From: Talaromyces rugulosus
Taxonomy: Eukaryota; Ascomycota; Eurotiomycetes; Eurotiales; Trichocomaceae
Direction: 5' to 3'
Length of the DNA: 64,000 nt
Assembly (NCBI RefSeq): GCF_013368755.1
Contig: NC_049562.1
Span: 2,542,001 to 2,606,000 of the forward strand
Part shown: positions 23,650 through 33,881 of the stretch, in pieces
How the letters are laid out: the number at the start of each line of letters is the position of its first letter
Numbering within the stretch: position 1 is the first letter of the stretch
Translations under genes and position numbers: made by a program
The notes under the pieces: model-generated
Database searches by the model: none
The model's input: the letters and a program-made list of their open reading frames with translations, nothing else
What the model was told of the DNA's origin: nothing

Positions 23650-23976
23650 ACCCCCGACAATTCTATTTCAGAAGAGCAAATCCTTGGGCATGGCCGGTCC
23701 GGTGTTGTTGTTCTGGAAGCCAAAGTGGCGGTTACATTACCATTGAGATACTCGTATACCCCGGATGATGAAGTCATTGAAGACATTATGATTATTTAAA
23801 GAGAGCAAAGTGTTCACCGTCACCTTGGACAATGTGACGGAGTTGTATCATATACTGTTTCTCCGAGGAAACTACCCAACTTGCAAAATGGAGATCTGCG
23901 CTCATATTTATCAAGAAAGAAACCTTTAAAGTATCTTCAGTTATTATGGTTTCGGGAATGGAAACGGCGCGGATAA
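23650..23976 (+). pseudogene. Decayed protein-kinase-like gene (N-lobe fragment)
   Basis: In one frame from 23650 the sequence reads EEQILGHGRSGVVVLEAKVA, a glycine-rich loop of the fungal GHGRSG kinase-like family. It continues VAVTLPLRY, then a TAA at 23797-23799, then in the same frame REQSVHRHLGQCDG and NGDLRSYLSRKKP..LQLLWFR, which is the hinge/alpha-D and alpha-E region. A second TAA is at 23974-23976. The catalytic HRD/DFG part is not recognisable afterwards. Two nonsense codons, the missing C-lobe and high AT content show a dead copy. The family assignment rests on remembered consensus; the stops are seen directly. Confidence 0.65.
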
Positions 23977-24097
23977 ATAAAATGGGGGTTTCCTTCATAT
24001 AGCTAAGAATTTGGGGCTACAAACGCTCTCTTGAATTTGCCAATTTTTACATAGAAAGGAAGACAGTTGGAGAATGTCTTTGCTATTAGATAGATCA

Positions 24098-24340
24098 TCA
24101 CGCCGCTTTTAGGCCAAACCAATCAATACTACCGATTAAAAATGGCTCGGGAACTAGGAAAGCGCCTAATTCATGGTTTCTTAAAACTTGTAAGAAGCCG
24201 TCAAGTGTTGACTCATAGTAATTGGCTAGGATTGGCTCGCGGTTATAAGTAAATCCGATTTCTACGTTGATCAAATCCAAACCAATGGATTCAAAGAAAC
24301 GCGGGACCGATTTGAGGGAGATGTAAAATGCAGGTTCAGC
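24098..24340 (-). pseudogene. Coding-like fragment of unknown family
   Basis: The minus strand carries an open stretch of about 80 codons ending at a stop at 24098-24100, containing SVPRFFESIGLDLINVEIGF and ELGAFLVPEPFLIGSIDWFG. The composition is protein-like, but there is no start, no flanking exon and no recognised family. It sits between two pseudogenes and is most likely another relic. Confidence 0.35.
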
Positions 24341-24414
24341 TGTATTATGAAGTCTATGGGTTATTGTATTCCTCCCGAGAATATCTGGCTGAAGTCTGAG
24401 CGTGTTGATCGTAG

Positions 24415-25813
24415 TTACTCGTCAGGTGTGTCGGTTGCACCTGCCTCACGGACGGTGCTAGATTCCACTGGCTGATTTTCCGATACCTCACAAACGGTAC
24501 TAAAGCTCGTATCGCCAGTAGCCGATTTCATAAGATCACGGGTTGCTTGTTGGTTTGCTTTCTTGATTGCATCATCTCGCTGCTCTTTTGCCCAGTCTCT
24601 ATCATTATGATACCATGTTACACCTTCTCGAAGTCCATCATATTATCTGTTAAGAAAATGGATTTTAAGTGGGTTGTATAGTACTCCGGCTGATCTGAAG
24701 GAGCTGATTTCGAAAGATGACTGGTGAAAAATTGGAGGTAACTATTGTAATAGATTAATGTAAGGGTATAAGTATTGTTGTTAAATTTTGGTTTATATTT
24801 GCTATACTTCTAAAGTGAGTGTATTCCTTTTGCTCTTAACGTAGTTATAAATTGCTTGACGTGTGGCTACTGATATTGATCTGTTAGGGCCTGTTGTTGC
24901 TAGGAAGAAATTTAGTGTAACTAGAAGATTATGTTGCTAGATGGAACTATTTAATTATCTAATTTAGTTTGTATTTAGGGACTAAGTTGCTTAATGCGTG
25001 TCTCATAATATCGGCTAGGGTTTCTGGGTACCAATTTTCTATTGGTAAGATGATTAAGATTTCCAAAAGGAATCCCGCTATTTATATATTTACTATCTGT
25101 GGTTTTGGCTTCGATAAAAGGGATGATAGTTTCTGTAATTTGGTTCTTTTTACATGTCTTGGTAATTTCTTGGAGAAACTCTTTAAAATTTTCCTCTATA
25201 AAATTGGAAGGTGAAAGTAATGATTAAGATTTTATAAAATTTCAAAGTATTTTATCCTAGTTACTAGGTTTTGGTGGTATGCGATCTTCTGGGAATTGAT
25301 AGTGATGTGAAAATATCTTATGATTGATAAGATGTTGTTGAAAGTTATGATTATACGGATTGCTGTTTGTTTTTGGTAGTCGATGGTATGTTGCTTTGGG
25401 ATGTGTTTGATCACTGTGAAGCACTTAGCCTTAGCTTCTGAATTCGGTATTTCGATTGGCGGGGATTCATTCAGGCTCGATATACTATAGTAGTCAGTCT
25501 AGGAGCTGTCTTTTGGTGATCTGAGATACTTATCCCTCGTAGTTCTGACAAGTCTGAACCACCTTGGCGAGCAAATCTTTGAAGGGTGAGAGGTATTAAA
25601 GGTTGGGCTTGCGAGTGCACTTAGTGTGGTTTGTTGGCTCCTAAGCTCAAGTTCTCGTAGAGCATTGCGTGTCAAGTAAACTTCTGATAAAGCATCCCAA
25701 AATGCTGCGGGGAGCTGCGAACCGCTCGGATGGTCAACTTTCTGCTTATTGAGGACTGATCCGGGGGAATGTCGTTCTGGATGTTGTCGTTTGCGAGAAT
25801 TTTTCGTATACAT
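24415..25813 (-). pseudogene. Decayed copy of a repetitive fungal gene family (WAKEQRD family)
   Basis: Both ends are readable on the minus strand while the middle is AT-rich and full of stops. The upstream end (25813-25499) gives QLPAAFWDALSEVYLTRNAL followed by RELELRSQQ, an N-terminal pattern of multi-copy Eurotiomycete hypothetical proteins. The downstream end (24650-24415) gives EGVTWYHNDRDWAKEQRDDA followed by IKKANQQATRDL, the characteristic C-terminal helix, and ends at TAA 24415-24417. Function of the family is unknown to me. The AT bias of the decayed middle is compatible with repeat-induced point mutation. Confidence 0.55.
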
Positions 25814-25887
25814 TAGGTGAGGTTGATTGCAAGATCAATAGTTGTCTCGGTCAAGTTAGATAACAGCAGGCAGCCCTGTAAATTTAT

Positions 25888-26300
25888 TATTATCATTCTT
25901 CTTTATAAAGAGCGGAGTCAACCTATGGTTAGTGGCAGCCCCGTATATTATGCAGCCAGATTATACCAAGCTTTATAACACATCCCCAACACTAACGAGG
26001 TTATTATAGCCAGATATTGGCAGCCAAGTCATACAAATAACCAGGTTATTGCCGCCTCATGTGCCCTTGAAGTGGGTAACTCACCTTGCAACACTAATAA
26101 ATTTTAGGTATATAACCCCTAGTTATCATTCTTTTTTATGAAGAATACAATAAATATATGTTTGGTGGTAGCTCTGTACATTCCATTCTTTATAAAGGGC
26201 GGAGTGGCTATGCTTGGTGGTAGCTTTGTATATTCATTGTTATCATTTTTCTTTGTAAAAAGCGGAGTGAACCTGTACTTAGTAGCGGTCACATTTAAGA
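25888..26300. repeat. Degenerate minisatellite, about 60-70 bp unit
   Basis: At least four diverged units share TTATCATTCTTYTTTATAAAG, RGCGGAGTSAACC and TTRGTGGYAGCYCYGTATAT. They begin near 25888, 26123, 26185 and 26240. The first is separated from the others by an unrelated 170-base stretch. AT-rich, no coding frame. Confidence 0.7.
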
Positions 26301-26815
26301 CATTAGGAGTGTAACCAGTTATGGGTAACAATAAACAATTCAATTTGGGATTTAATAACATAATAAACTTTTAAATCAATAAATTCTATAAAATATAAGA
26401 TTCTAAATACGAGCTAGTCCCCTGAGGCTCCTCTCGGTAGAGGTATCCGAAATTCAAAATGGGACCCACTTATGATCCACCTCCGCAATAGAAACAACAC
26501 AATTTCCACATCCACGCACCTTTGTACAGTTGCGTCAGAAGTCGCCCAGTTGGTTGAACTATTGGGACCCGACAACTGTACGGTGGCTTTATTGTCCACC
26601 GAAATTGACACTGGGGCCCATAGTAACTGCACCGTTGGTGGTTGTCTACTCGTTTGGAATCAGGTCACATGAGCGGCACGGTGTCCGAAACAAGCACCGT
26701 TTGCCCACACAACACAAAAAGGGGTTCTTACCTTAGATAGCTTCATGTTCCTTAAGTAATCGGCTTTGTCAAAGGAAGCCGCCGAAGGAGAGCCGGATTG
26801 TCCAGCAAGATCGCA
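26301..26815. other. Upstream region of the F-box-like gene
   Basis: AT-rich to about 26410, then GC-balanced with open frames on both strands but no coding signature I trust. Probably promoter and possibly a non-coding 5' exon of the gene starting at 26816. Confidence 0.4.
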
Positions 26816-28568
26816 ATGGGAACTCGAGGCCTTGAGATAGTGCGCTTCCGCAGGCGTTACTACATTCGTTATCACCAGTACGACAGCTACTTTGAGGGCC
26901 TCGGAGCCAAAATTGTCGCGAGCATCCCCGCAGACCCCAAGCAATACCATGGTACGCCGTGAGGAACAATCTGTGCCTTATACATTATACTAATGATTTG
27001 CAGAGTGGCTCGAGTCGATGCGAGCCGAGTATGCGGCCAAGGAAAAAGCTCTCGAAAGTCATGTCTACGAGATCCGTGATGGCGTCGAACCCAATTATTC
27101 GCAGTTCAGAGAGTTTGAGACGCTTCCTTCCGAGTTACCGCGGCTGGGTTACGATGCTGAGTACGTTTACATAATCAACCTCGACAATGAAGTCCTTACC
27201 ATGAACCACAGCATACACTGGAAATTGGGTAATATCCCGCGCCAGGACGAACTATGGATTCACGCCATCTCAGACAGCATCTATCGGGGCAAGCCCACCA
27301 TCTCCCCCGACATCTGCCCGGAAGAACATATGTCCTCGCCGGCTTTGAGTGTTCCTGAGCTGAACCCTGTGATTGAATATGCCTATCGCACCGTAACCCC
27401 AAGGACAGACATCGCAGAGGCGCGAAAGACATTTCTCACACACATTTTGGCTAGTACGCTTATTCAATATAAGGACGAGATCATCAGGTTTGGAATGGAG
27501 TGGAGCCCGGACTCGTTTCCCTTTCGCGAGTTAGTGTTTGCTCTCGTCTCAATTGCGTCTGGTCAGGCCAAATTCCATTCTTTTCCCGCTCAGCAGTGTA
27601 GCCCTCGAGATTGCCAATACTGGGGCTGCAATTCACACCACTTATACAAGTCACCTGGATGGCTTGGCGAAAAGTGGACTGGCGATAGTGTTCCGTTACC
27701 GGAATTTGGCTCCCTGTCCCATCGACCAGACGAGCCTCCAGGGGCGTCACCCATGGAGACGATATACTGGCTCGAGGATGTACTTGTCAGCCTTGAACTG
27801 GTGGTTGATGGTAAGGCCATCACGAAGGCCGTTACTTGGGGCATCGAGCAGGGACGCACCCACTTTCAGATCGTCATCCTATCGCTCTTTAAAGCGGCCT
27901 TTGCGGAGGTCTCCTTCGGTGACGACGCGGAACCGTTTGTTGAAGTCACCCGTACTGTCGATCTATCGCCTCTGCGTGCAGATTATTGTCTGAGCACACA
28001 TCCGCGCATGCGACCAAGGTTGAAGCCAGGAAGGAAGCAACGGCATCACCGTGGTGAGCTCATTATGCGGTCGAACTGCACAGGGACAAGCCGAAGACTC
28101 CGCAGCGAGTTCCCCGGGCTCGCGGGGCTCGTCAACTTCTTCGAAGTCGCCGCGAGCCGCCGCGCAGCATCCAAATCGACAGGTATTCTCCCGTCAGAGC
28201 TGTATGCCCTGATTCTGGATTTTGTCGACTATGATACGTGGAAGAGCTGCTTGCTAGTATCGACAGAGGTTCGTTACTGGTGCCTCCGCAAGTACAGGCT
28301 TGACGATCGCATGGGAATTGTGGCAGGGCCTTTTGTGAGGCTGCACAAATATCGCAACGAGCCTCTGGTATCCTTCGACTTCGAAAACATGCAAACGGGT
28401 GAGATACTTCCGATGATACAGGATCCGAGATGTATACGGACAGAAGAGTGTAACTGGATGCCAGTCATTGGCAGCGACCGAAAAGTGCTCATGTTGGACG
28501 TGGACATCCAGTATAAGCCGGCGGGGGATGTGCCAGTGGAGCCCGACAACGATGATGAATTTGCATGA
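26816..28568 (+). CDS. F-box-like protein of an expanded fungal family, unknown function
   Basis: Exons 26816-26951 and 27004-28568 with a 52-nt intron carrying a TACTAAT branch site; 566 residues. The N-terminus GTRGLEIVRFRRRYYIRYHQ, YFEGLG and SIPADPKQYHEWLESMRAEY is the conserved signature of a multi-copy family in Aspergillus-like fungi that, as far as I know, has no assigned role. Near residues 440-480 the pattern GILPSELYALILDFVDYDTW resembles an F-box helix set (LPxEL..I). If so, it would be an adaptor for an SCF ubiquitin ligase (inference). The GTRGLE start is typical of the family. Confidence 0.8.
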
Positions 28569-29491
28569 AGTCTTCTGGCACATGATGCCGGCGTAGGCTG
28601 GAAGAAGCCTGAGCGAGTCGGTCCAAACGCCAATCTGCCATTGACGCCGATCAAAATGACTCCTAGTGTTTCCTGTCAATACACCGATAATAGTTATTGT
28701 GTGAGTTTATAACTGTATGTCAGAATGCAGCGGATGCCTGGAACATGATTTAGGTTATTCTAAGTCCTCAAAGTCCATCAGACAGATGAATTTTACTAAT
28801 ATCGATCCCCGCCTCAGACGTCAAGCACTCCGTAATCAGTTGTTACCCCGCTTGCCATCGTCTAAAAAACCCCTCTACCTAATACTGATTGTCCTCATGT
28901 GGCAATCTCTAATAGGACTACACCATTTGGAAACTCAATCTTCCCCAAAGCAGTAAAGCCCTTCACAATCTGCTTTGGGGCACAGGAATGACTAGCTCAT
29001 AAAGCAGCTTCTTTCATGCATAGCCATACTCTACCGTACGCACAGTACTTTGAACAAGCAAAAAGTTTACATTTTAACGGCTCCTCTTTGGTATAGTGGT
29101 AATTTTCCGCCCATAAATTTACAGACTAAGATTAAAAAAATAGTATTATTTAAAAATTATAAGAAAATAGTAATTTATATATTAACAGTTAACAGAAATG
29201 TGGGCGAGGGATGATTTCAATGTTCCTGTTGCAGCGACACCTAAAGGCAAATTATATTGATACTTAATTTGCATAATATTCTTTCAACGTTATGATTTCC
29301 CATTAATTGTAGACTGACACGAATTATAAATGGCCCTATATCATGTAGTTAGCGACCTTGCATAGAAAGACGCCTTATGTAACTATCCATGCACTCGGAA
29401 GAGGGGCTATTCTTCATCTCTTGAGGGGTAAAATACAGCGTCCCCTTACCCCCCTGCTGCATAATATTATACCCAAGGCAATGACAGCAGT
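28569..29491. other. AT-rich intergenic region with a perfect foldback
   Basis: No gene supported. Contains the 11-bp inverted repeat at 28943-28980 and an AT-rich core at 29100-29350. The 79-codon frame at 28717 has no recognisable features. Confidence 0.5.
28943..28980. repeat. Inverted repeat, 11-bp GC-containing arms
   Basis: CCCCAAAGCAG and CTGCTTTGGGG separated by 16 bases form a stable hairpin about 375 bases past the F-box-like stop codon. It may be the tip of a small foldback element. Confidence 0.75.
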
Positions 29492-30998
29492 ATGGGTACA
29501 GTTACAGATGCCCGACGTGTTTTGGTGATTGGTGCAGGTAAGCCTATGCCTATGCCCATGTAAGGCGACTGCACAGCTGACTGAGAAAAACAGGAGCAGC
29601 TGGGCTTCTTATTGCTCAAGTGCTAAAGAAGGTGCAATATATTCAGCACATCTAACGCATAGAGCAGAGAGCTAATTCTTGCAACAATTTTAAAAAAAGC
29701 ATGCTGTGCCATGCAGAGTCTTTGAACAGGATACAAAAGCCGATGCCCGACCACGAGACTGGAATTATGGAATATATTGGGCACAATCGCACCTGGCTGA
29801 GTGCCTCCCCCCGGAACTGACCAGTCAGCTGCAATCAGCCCAAGTTGACTCGCACACACCGTCAGAGAGTGATTTCCTGCCTATATTTAACGCGGCGACT
29901 GGAGAGCGTCTCATTTCAGTGCCCGCACCGTATAGCTTCCGTTTACAGAGGAGGAAATTTCTCAACCTGATCTCGACCGGCCTTGATATTCAGGTATAGA
30001 GCCATTTCCATATCCAGAAACTACTTTTGGATCGGGACTGATAGTTACAAATAGTATGGAAAACGCCTAACTACGGTCAACTCTGACAATCAGACGGTGA
30101 CTGCAACCTTTGAAGATGGTGGCCAGGAAAGCGGAAATTTACTGATCGGCACAGAGGGTGCTCACTCTCGCGTTCGTGAATATCTACTAGGCAAGGAAAG
30201 GGCTGCATTAATTCCCTCTCGCATTGTGGCCTCAGCTACAATCTCACATCTTCCGGAGCAGCAGGTTAATTCCATAAGAAATATGCACCCGAGATACTGT
30301 ATTGCATTTCATCCCGATGGCTACTTTACCTGGTTTGGCAGTAAGTAACCATATAGCCTTTTCATGACATTCTTAAAGCTGATAATACAAGTCCATAATG
30401 AGGCCGCAAACCCAGAAGACTGCCTATTCATGATCCTCTTATCATGGGTTTCGGAATCAGAAACCGGTCTATCAGCCACAACCATCGCGGCCGATATAAA
30501 GAAAAAAGCAGACACGTTCGGTGAGCCATTTCGGACAATTCTGAAGTCTATTCCCAGTGAGACGAAATTCTGGCACAACAGACTATCGTCCTGGCCAACA
30601 CGGCCATGGGACAATCGTAATGGCACAGTTACACTAGCGGGAGATGCTGCTCATCCCATGACTTTCCGTAAGTCTTTTCCGATAAGATGTTACTGTTTTA
30701 TTTTTTATTTTTATATAAGTGCTAATATCATACCTTGACTTCAATGTTAGATCGTGGACAAGGCCTGAACAACGCGATCACGGATGCTGCGTATTTCAGC
30801 CGCCAACTGGCAGATCTTGATTCAAAATCCCCAGGATCTCTCTCTGCTGCAGTCAGCGCTTTCGAAGAGGAGATGTGGCAAAGAGGAAACGAGGCAGTGA
30901 CTCAGTCCAACATAAATAGTCTCTCGGTGCATAGCTGGGAGGAGCTCAAGAACTCCCCACTCTTCACATCTGGCCTGAAGCAGGGATCTTCGACCTAG
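29492..30998 (+). CDS. FAD-dependent monooxygenase
   Basis: Flavoprotein hydroxylase of the PHBH-type fold; substrate unknown. Six exons: 29492-29537, 29594-29631, 29700-29993, 30055-30340, 30392-30667, 30751-30998; 395 residues in frame. The dinucleotide-binding motif G14-A-G16-A-A-G19 is near the start (VLVIGAGAAGLLIAQVLKK). The second FAD motif with GDAAHPM precedes RGQGLNNAITDA near residue 320. A shorter C-terminus than most secondary-metabolite monooxygenases and no membrane tail. The intron before IHNEAANP has a less certain acceptor (30391). It lies in the accessory island next to secreted cysteine-rich protein genes, with no PKS or NRPS in the window. Confidence 0.85.
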
Positions 30999-31435
30999 GC
31001 ATCTAACATCCGTTTCCTTGTTTGACTTATAAATAAGGCTACGAGTAGGGGCTTAAGTGCTTGATCCATACGATGGAATCTAAATTATTTTGGATGAGAA
31101 CCAGTGTTTTCAGTGATTTCAGGAGATGCAGCCTTTCTCGTTTGCCTCGTGGTTGCTGCTTTTTGTTAGTTGTCAACTGCCTAAAATTTCAGAGAATAAA
31201 TTGTTATTCATCACAGAAACCTTCGTTGTTTACTATCAGGAAAAATATAAACGATCCACAAAAGACACAACTTCGGGTTTACAATACATAAACGACTACC
31301 ACGCGCCTAGCATTTGGTGACCACAGTACCATGGTGATTCCCCACACTTCCCTATACTAAGATTATAGCTCTGAGTAGTTTCTTGCGTCTATTGTTCGTG
31401 AACCATAACCCTAAATATTGATGTGTCCTAGAGCA

Positions 31436-31702
31436 CTAATCATCCCCGTCCTGGTTCGGGCATAGTGTCCTCATCCCGAGAGGGTTGCAAGGGTCACGGG
31501 AGTTTTTTCCATTGAGAAAGCAAGTTCCATCATCGCACGAGCAGTAGTTGCCTGTATAATGATCCGGGTCGGCTCTATCATACCAATCAATACTCATCAA
31601 ATCCAGATGTGAGAGGGGAGGGTATTACGCATTCTCGCAGTAGCGGGCCGAGGCAAAGTTAAAGAGAAATAGGACAAGAGTAGCACTTGCAAAGAACTTC
31701 AT
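31436..31702 (-). CDS. Small secreted cysteine-rich protein (70 aa)
   Basis: Minus-strand exons 31702-31629 and 31574-31436; 70 residues. The signal peptide is clear (MKFFASATLVLFLFNFASA). The mature part has six cysteines, with YC, GNYCSC, DGTC, DPC and LC spacing, and ends DGDD. A 54-nt intron is needed to keep the frame open; the alternative acceptor at 31545 breaks it. The six-cysteine, roughly 50-residue mature chain is of the size of fungal effectors or antimicrobial peptides; role inferred from architecture only. Shares the local pattern G-(N/D)-Y-C-S with the protein at 32418. Confidence 0.65.
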
Positions 31703-32417
31703 TTTTGCAGTTGGAACTTTAGGCAGCAAGATATGCTTTGAAACGGAGATAAATAAAAATATAATCTTGTTTCGAGTGGAAACTCAGGCTTAGGATAATT
31801 CTACACAAGTGCAGCAGAACATTGACGCCTTATGTACCTTTTTATGGGGAATTCATTTGTTCACAATTCTAAAACCAAGCCAGTCTTAATCTGAGAACAC
31901 AATTTTAATTAAATAACAACTGTCTTCCATGTAAAATTAGATCACCTCAGCTGAACTGCAGCTGGTTGCTTGGCAATGACTTTAAAGTTGTGTCAGCCAA
32001 CATTGAAGATTTCGCCCCAGCTATATTCTCTGATGTCATGGGAGCGCCTCAAGGAACCCGAATTAGATGTATATAACACCGCAAGAGCAAATCATATTGT
32101 TCCTAGCAAATATCGATCTCCCCAACATTTAATATCAGATGGGGTCCTCGGTCGGTGTCTTAGAAAGTCGTGGCTGTGGTTTGTATCACATGCAGCTGGC
32201 TATACCAGTTGACGTAGAGAGTTGAAAACATTATGGACCTTAGAATTGAAAATGTAACACTGAGACAGTATCTGAGCATATCTCTTGCTTTTGGGGCATG
32301 GTGCATGTTGATAAACTTATAAAGCCAGTGCAATGTCATCTAAACTTCAGCAAAACTTTTAACCGACCAACAGAAATTTCAATTCATCTTCCAGAATTTG
32401 GCTTATCTAAAATCATT
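31703..32417. other. Divergent upstream region of two secreted-protein genes
   Basis: 715 bases between the ATGs of two small secreted-protein genes. A TATA box for the plus-strand gene is at 32318-32323. The 80-codon frame at 31970 has no signal peptide or known motif and was not called. Confidence 0.45.
32318..32323 (+). promoter_or_regulatory. TATA box of secreted cysteine-rich gene at 32418
   Basis: CTTATAAAGCC, 95 bases before the ATG. Confidence 0.5.
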
Positions 32418-32980
32418 ATGCTTCCTCTGAAATTATTCTTTTCCATCAGTATTCTTCCTTTCGGCCTAGTGACTTCACTTTCGGTAGAGGAAGGGCTTGA
32501 AACTCGCCAAACAGGTGCGTATATCTTACCTCTACTCCAAAAAAAAACAGAGAGGTGTTTTCTTATTTAACACGTCCTTAGGCTGCTCAGAAGAGGCTGT
32601 TAGGCAAGCTGCTCGAGCACCAGAAGCCTGGAATATAGAATCTGTTCAAGAGGGGGATGATCTAAGTAAGAGACGCAATACTGTGTATAGAGGGGTAAGT
32701 TCAAAGATGATTGAAACAAGTAAACATTTCTTCCTGCCCAAAGTTAATCATATATAACTATTGATTTAGTTCTGCACTGCTGGCAAAACACAAAAATGCA
32801 ACTTTTGCTATGAAGGAAAACTTATTTCCGCGCCATGTGAACCTGTAGCTCACAAAGTAAGTCTTGACCTTATCATTAGCATACAAGATATGCGGAACTG
32901 ATATGAAATTATCATAGTGCACTGTAAATGGGGATTACTGTAGTTACTCAGCTGATAACTCTCTGGCTCTCTGCTCTTGA
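32418..32980 (+). CDS. Small secreted cysteine-rich protein (119 aa)
   Basis: Four exons, 32418-32514, 32582-32694, 32770-32856, 32918-32980, all with canonical introns; 119 residues. A signal peptide (MLPLKLFFSISILPFGLVTS) is followed by a pro-like segment with a basic KRR site that may be cut by a Kex2-type protease. The rest holds eight cysteines (GCSEE, FCTAG, KCNFC, PCEP, KCTV, DYCSY, LCS). The last exon carries NGDYCSY, reminiscent of GNYCSC in the neighbour at 31436. No family recognised; candidate effector or antimicrobial protein by architecture only. Confidence 0.65.
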
Positions 32981-33881
32981 TAAATCTTCAAGAATGTTTA
33001 TCTCCTAGAGAATATCGTTACATTTTGATTTGCAATTTGATTTTCAGGAGCAAACATGGAATGGAATTTATCGTCTGGATCTAAATCTACACTAGATAGA
33101 AATAAGTGCCGCTGAAATTCATACGATAGCCCATGAATTTGCCATGTTATAAAACAGATCTCATTACGGACCCTTTATAGTTCTCAGTAACTACTCAACT
33201 TTGATAAGATTCATGAGGACACCCTTTCACAACTGAAATGCGTAATAGGGCAGAGGAAGAAGGATGAACTGTCGGCAGCGATGCTGAAAATAAGCATTAA
33301 AGGGTCATAACTCACGTAACTCAGCAAGAACCAAAAGGGGAACACTGCAGTGATGACTCTATCTTTAGTATCCATGAGTGTTTTTATTTCTAACAAACAG
33401 TACATATGTAACTTCGAGATCTATGTCTTACTCAAATAGAGCTGCGCCTTAGCGGCCAAGGTTGGTTGATGTCATTGTCTTACTTGCCCACCTATAACAG
33501 ATAGAAAAAATTATAGTACACCTTATTTATGTGTCGCAGCTGAAAACTCAGCCAGGCTGTAGTTGCATCGCATCTACGATAAGTATCTGAAAAGAAGCCG
33601 AACTAACCCCACAAGGATAAACGCTGCGCACATTCAACAGCGCCAGGGAAGTGTATAATGATCAACATACCTGTAAACAATTCGGCCCCGTTGGTTGGGG
33701 TCAATAGGTTGGAAATAATGATGCAAGATGTCCTATTCAAAAGCATTGATCTCAGAGAGTATCGAGTTTATAAATGAGTAGAGAAGCTGTCCTTTTGCTC
33801 CCTATCAAAATCTATTATTCGCCTTTCATCCTTTATTCAACTCCAAATTTTTTTACTTTACTATATCAACTATATTATATC
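32981..33881. other. Intergenic between secreted-protein genes
   Basis: 901 bases, AT-rich, no supported gene. The TATA box of the next gene is at its end. Confidence 0.45.
33769..33774 (+). promoter_or_regulatory. TATA box of secreted protein gene at 33882
   Basis: GTTTATAAATG, 108 bases before the chosen ATG; this spacing argues for the start at 33882 rather than the overlapping upstream in-frame codon at 33774. Confidence 0.5.

Noticed and set aside
31126..31320. 64-codon frame starting with a signal-peptide-like stretch (MQPFSFASWLLLFVS)
   Set aside because: Only one cysteine after the hydrophobic start and no intron or TATA support; directly behind the monooxygenase stop, more likely its 3' UTR.
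31970..32212. 80-codon plus-strand frame between secreted-protein genes
   Set aside because: No signal peptide, no motif; lies in the shared upstream region.
32497..32757. 86-codon frame across intron 1 and exon 2 of the secreted protein
   Set aside because: Reads through a splice donor; exon 2 is used in the spliced model instead.
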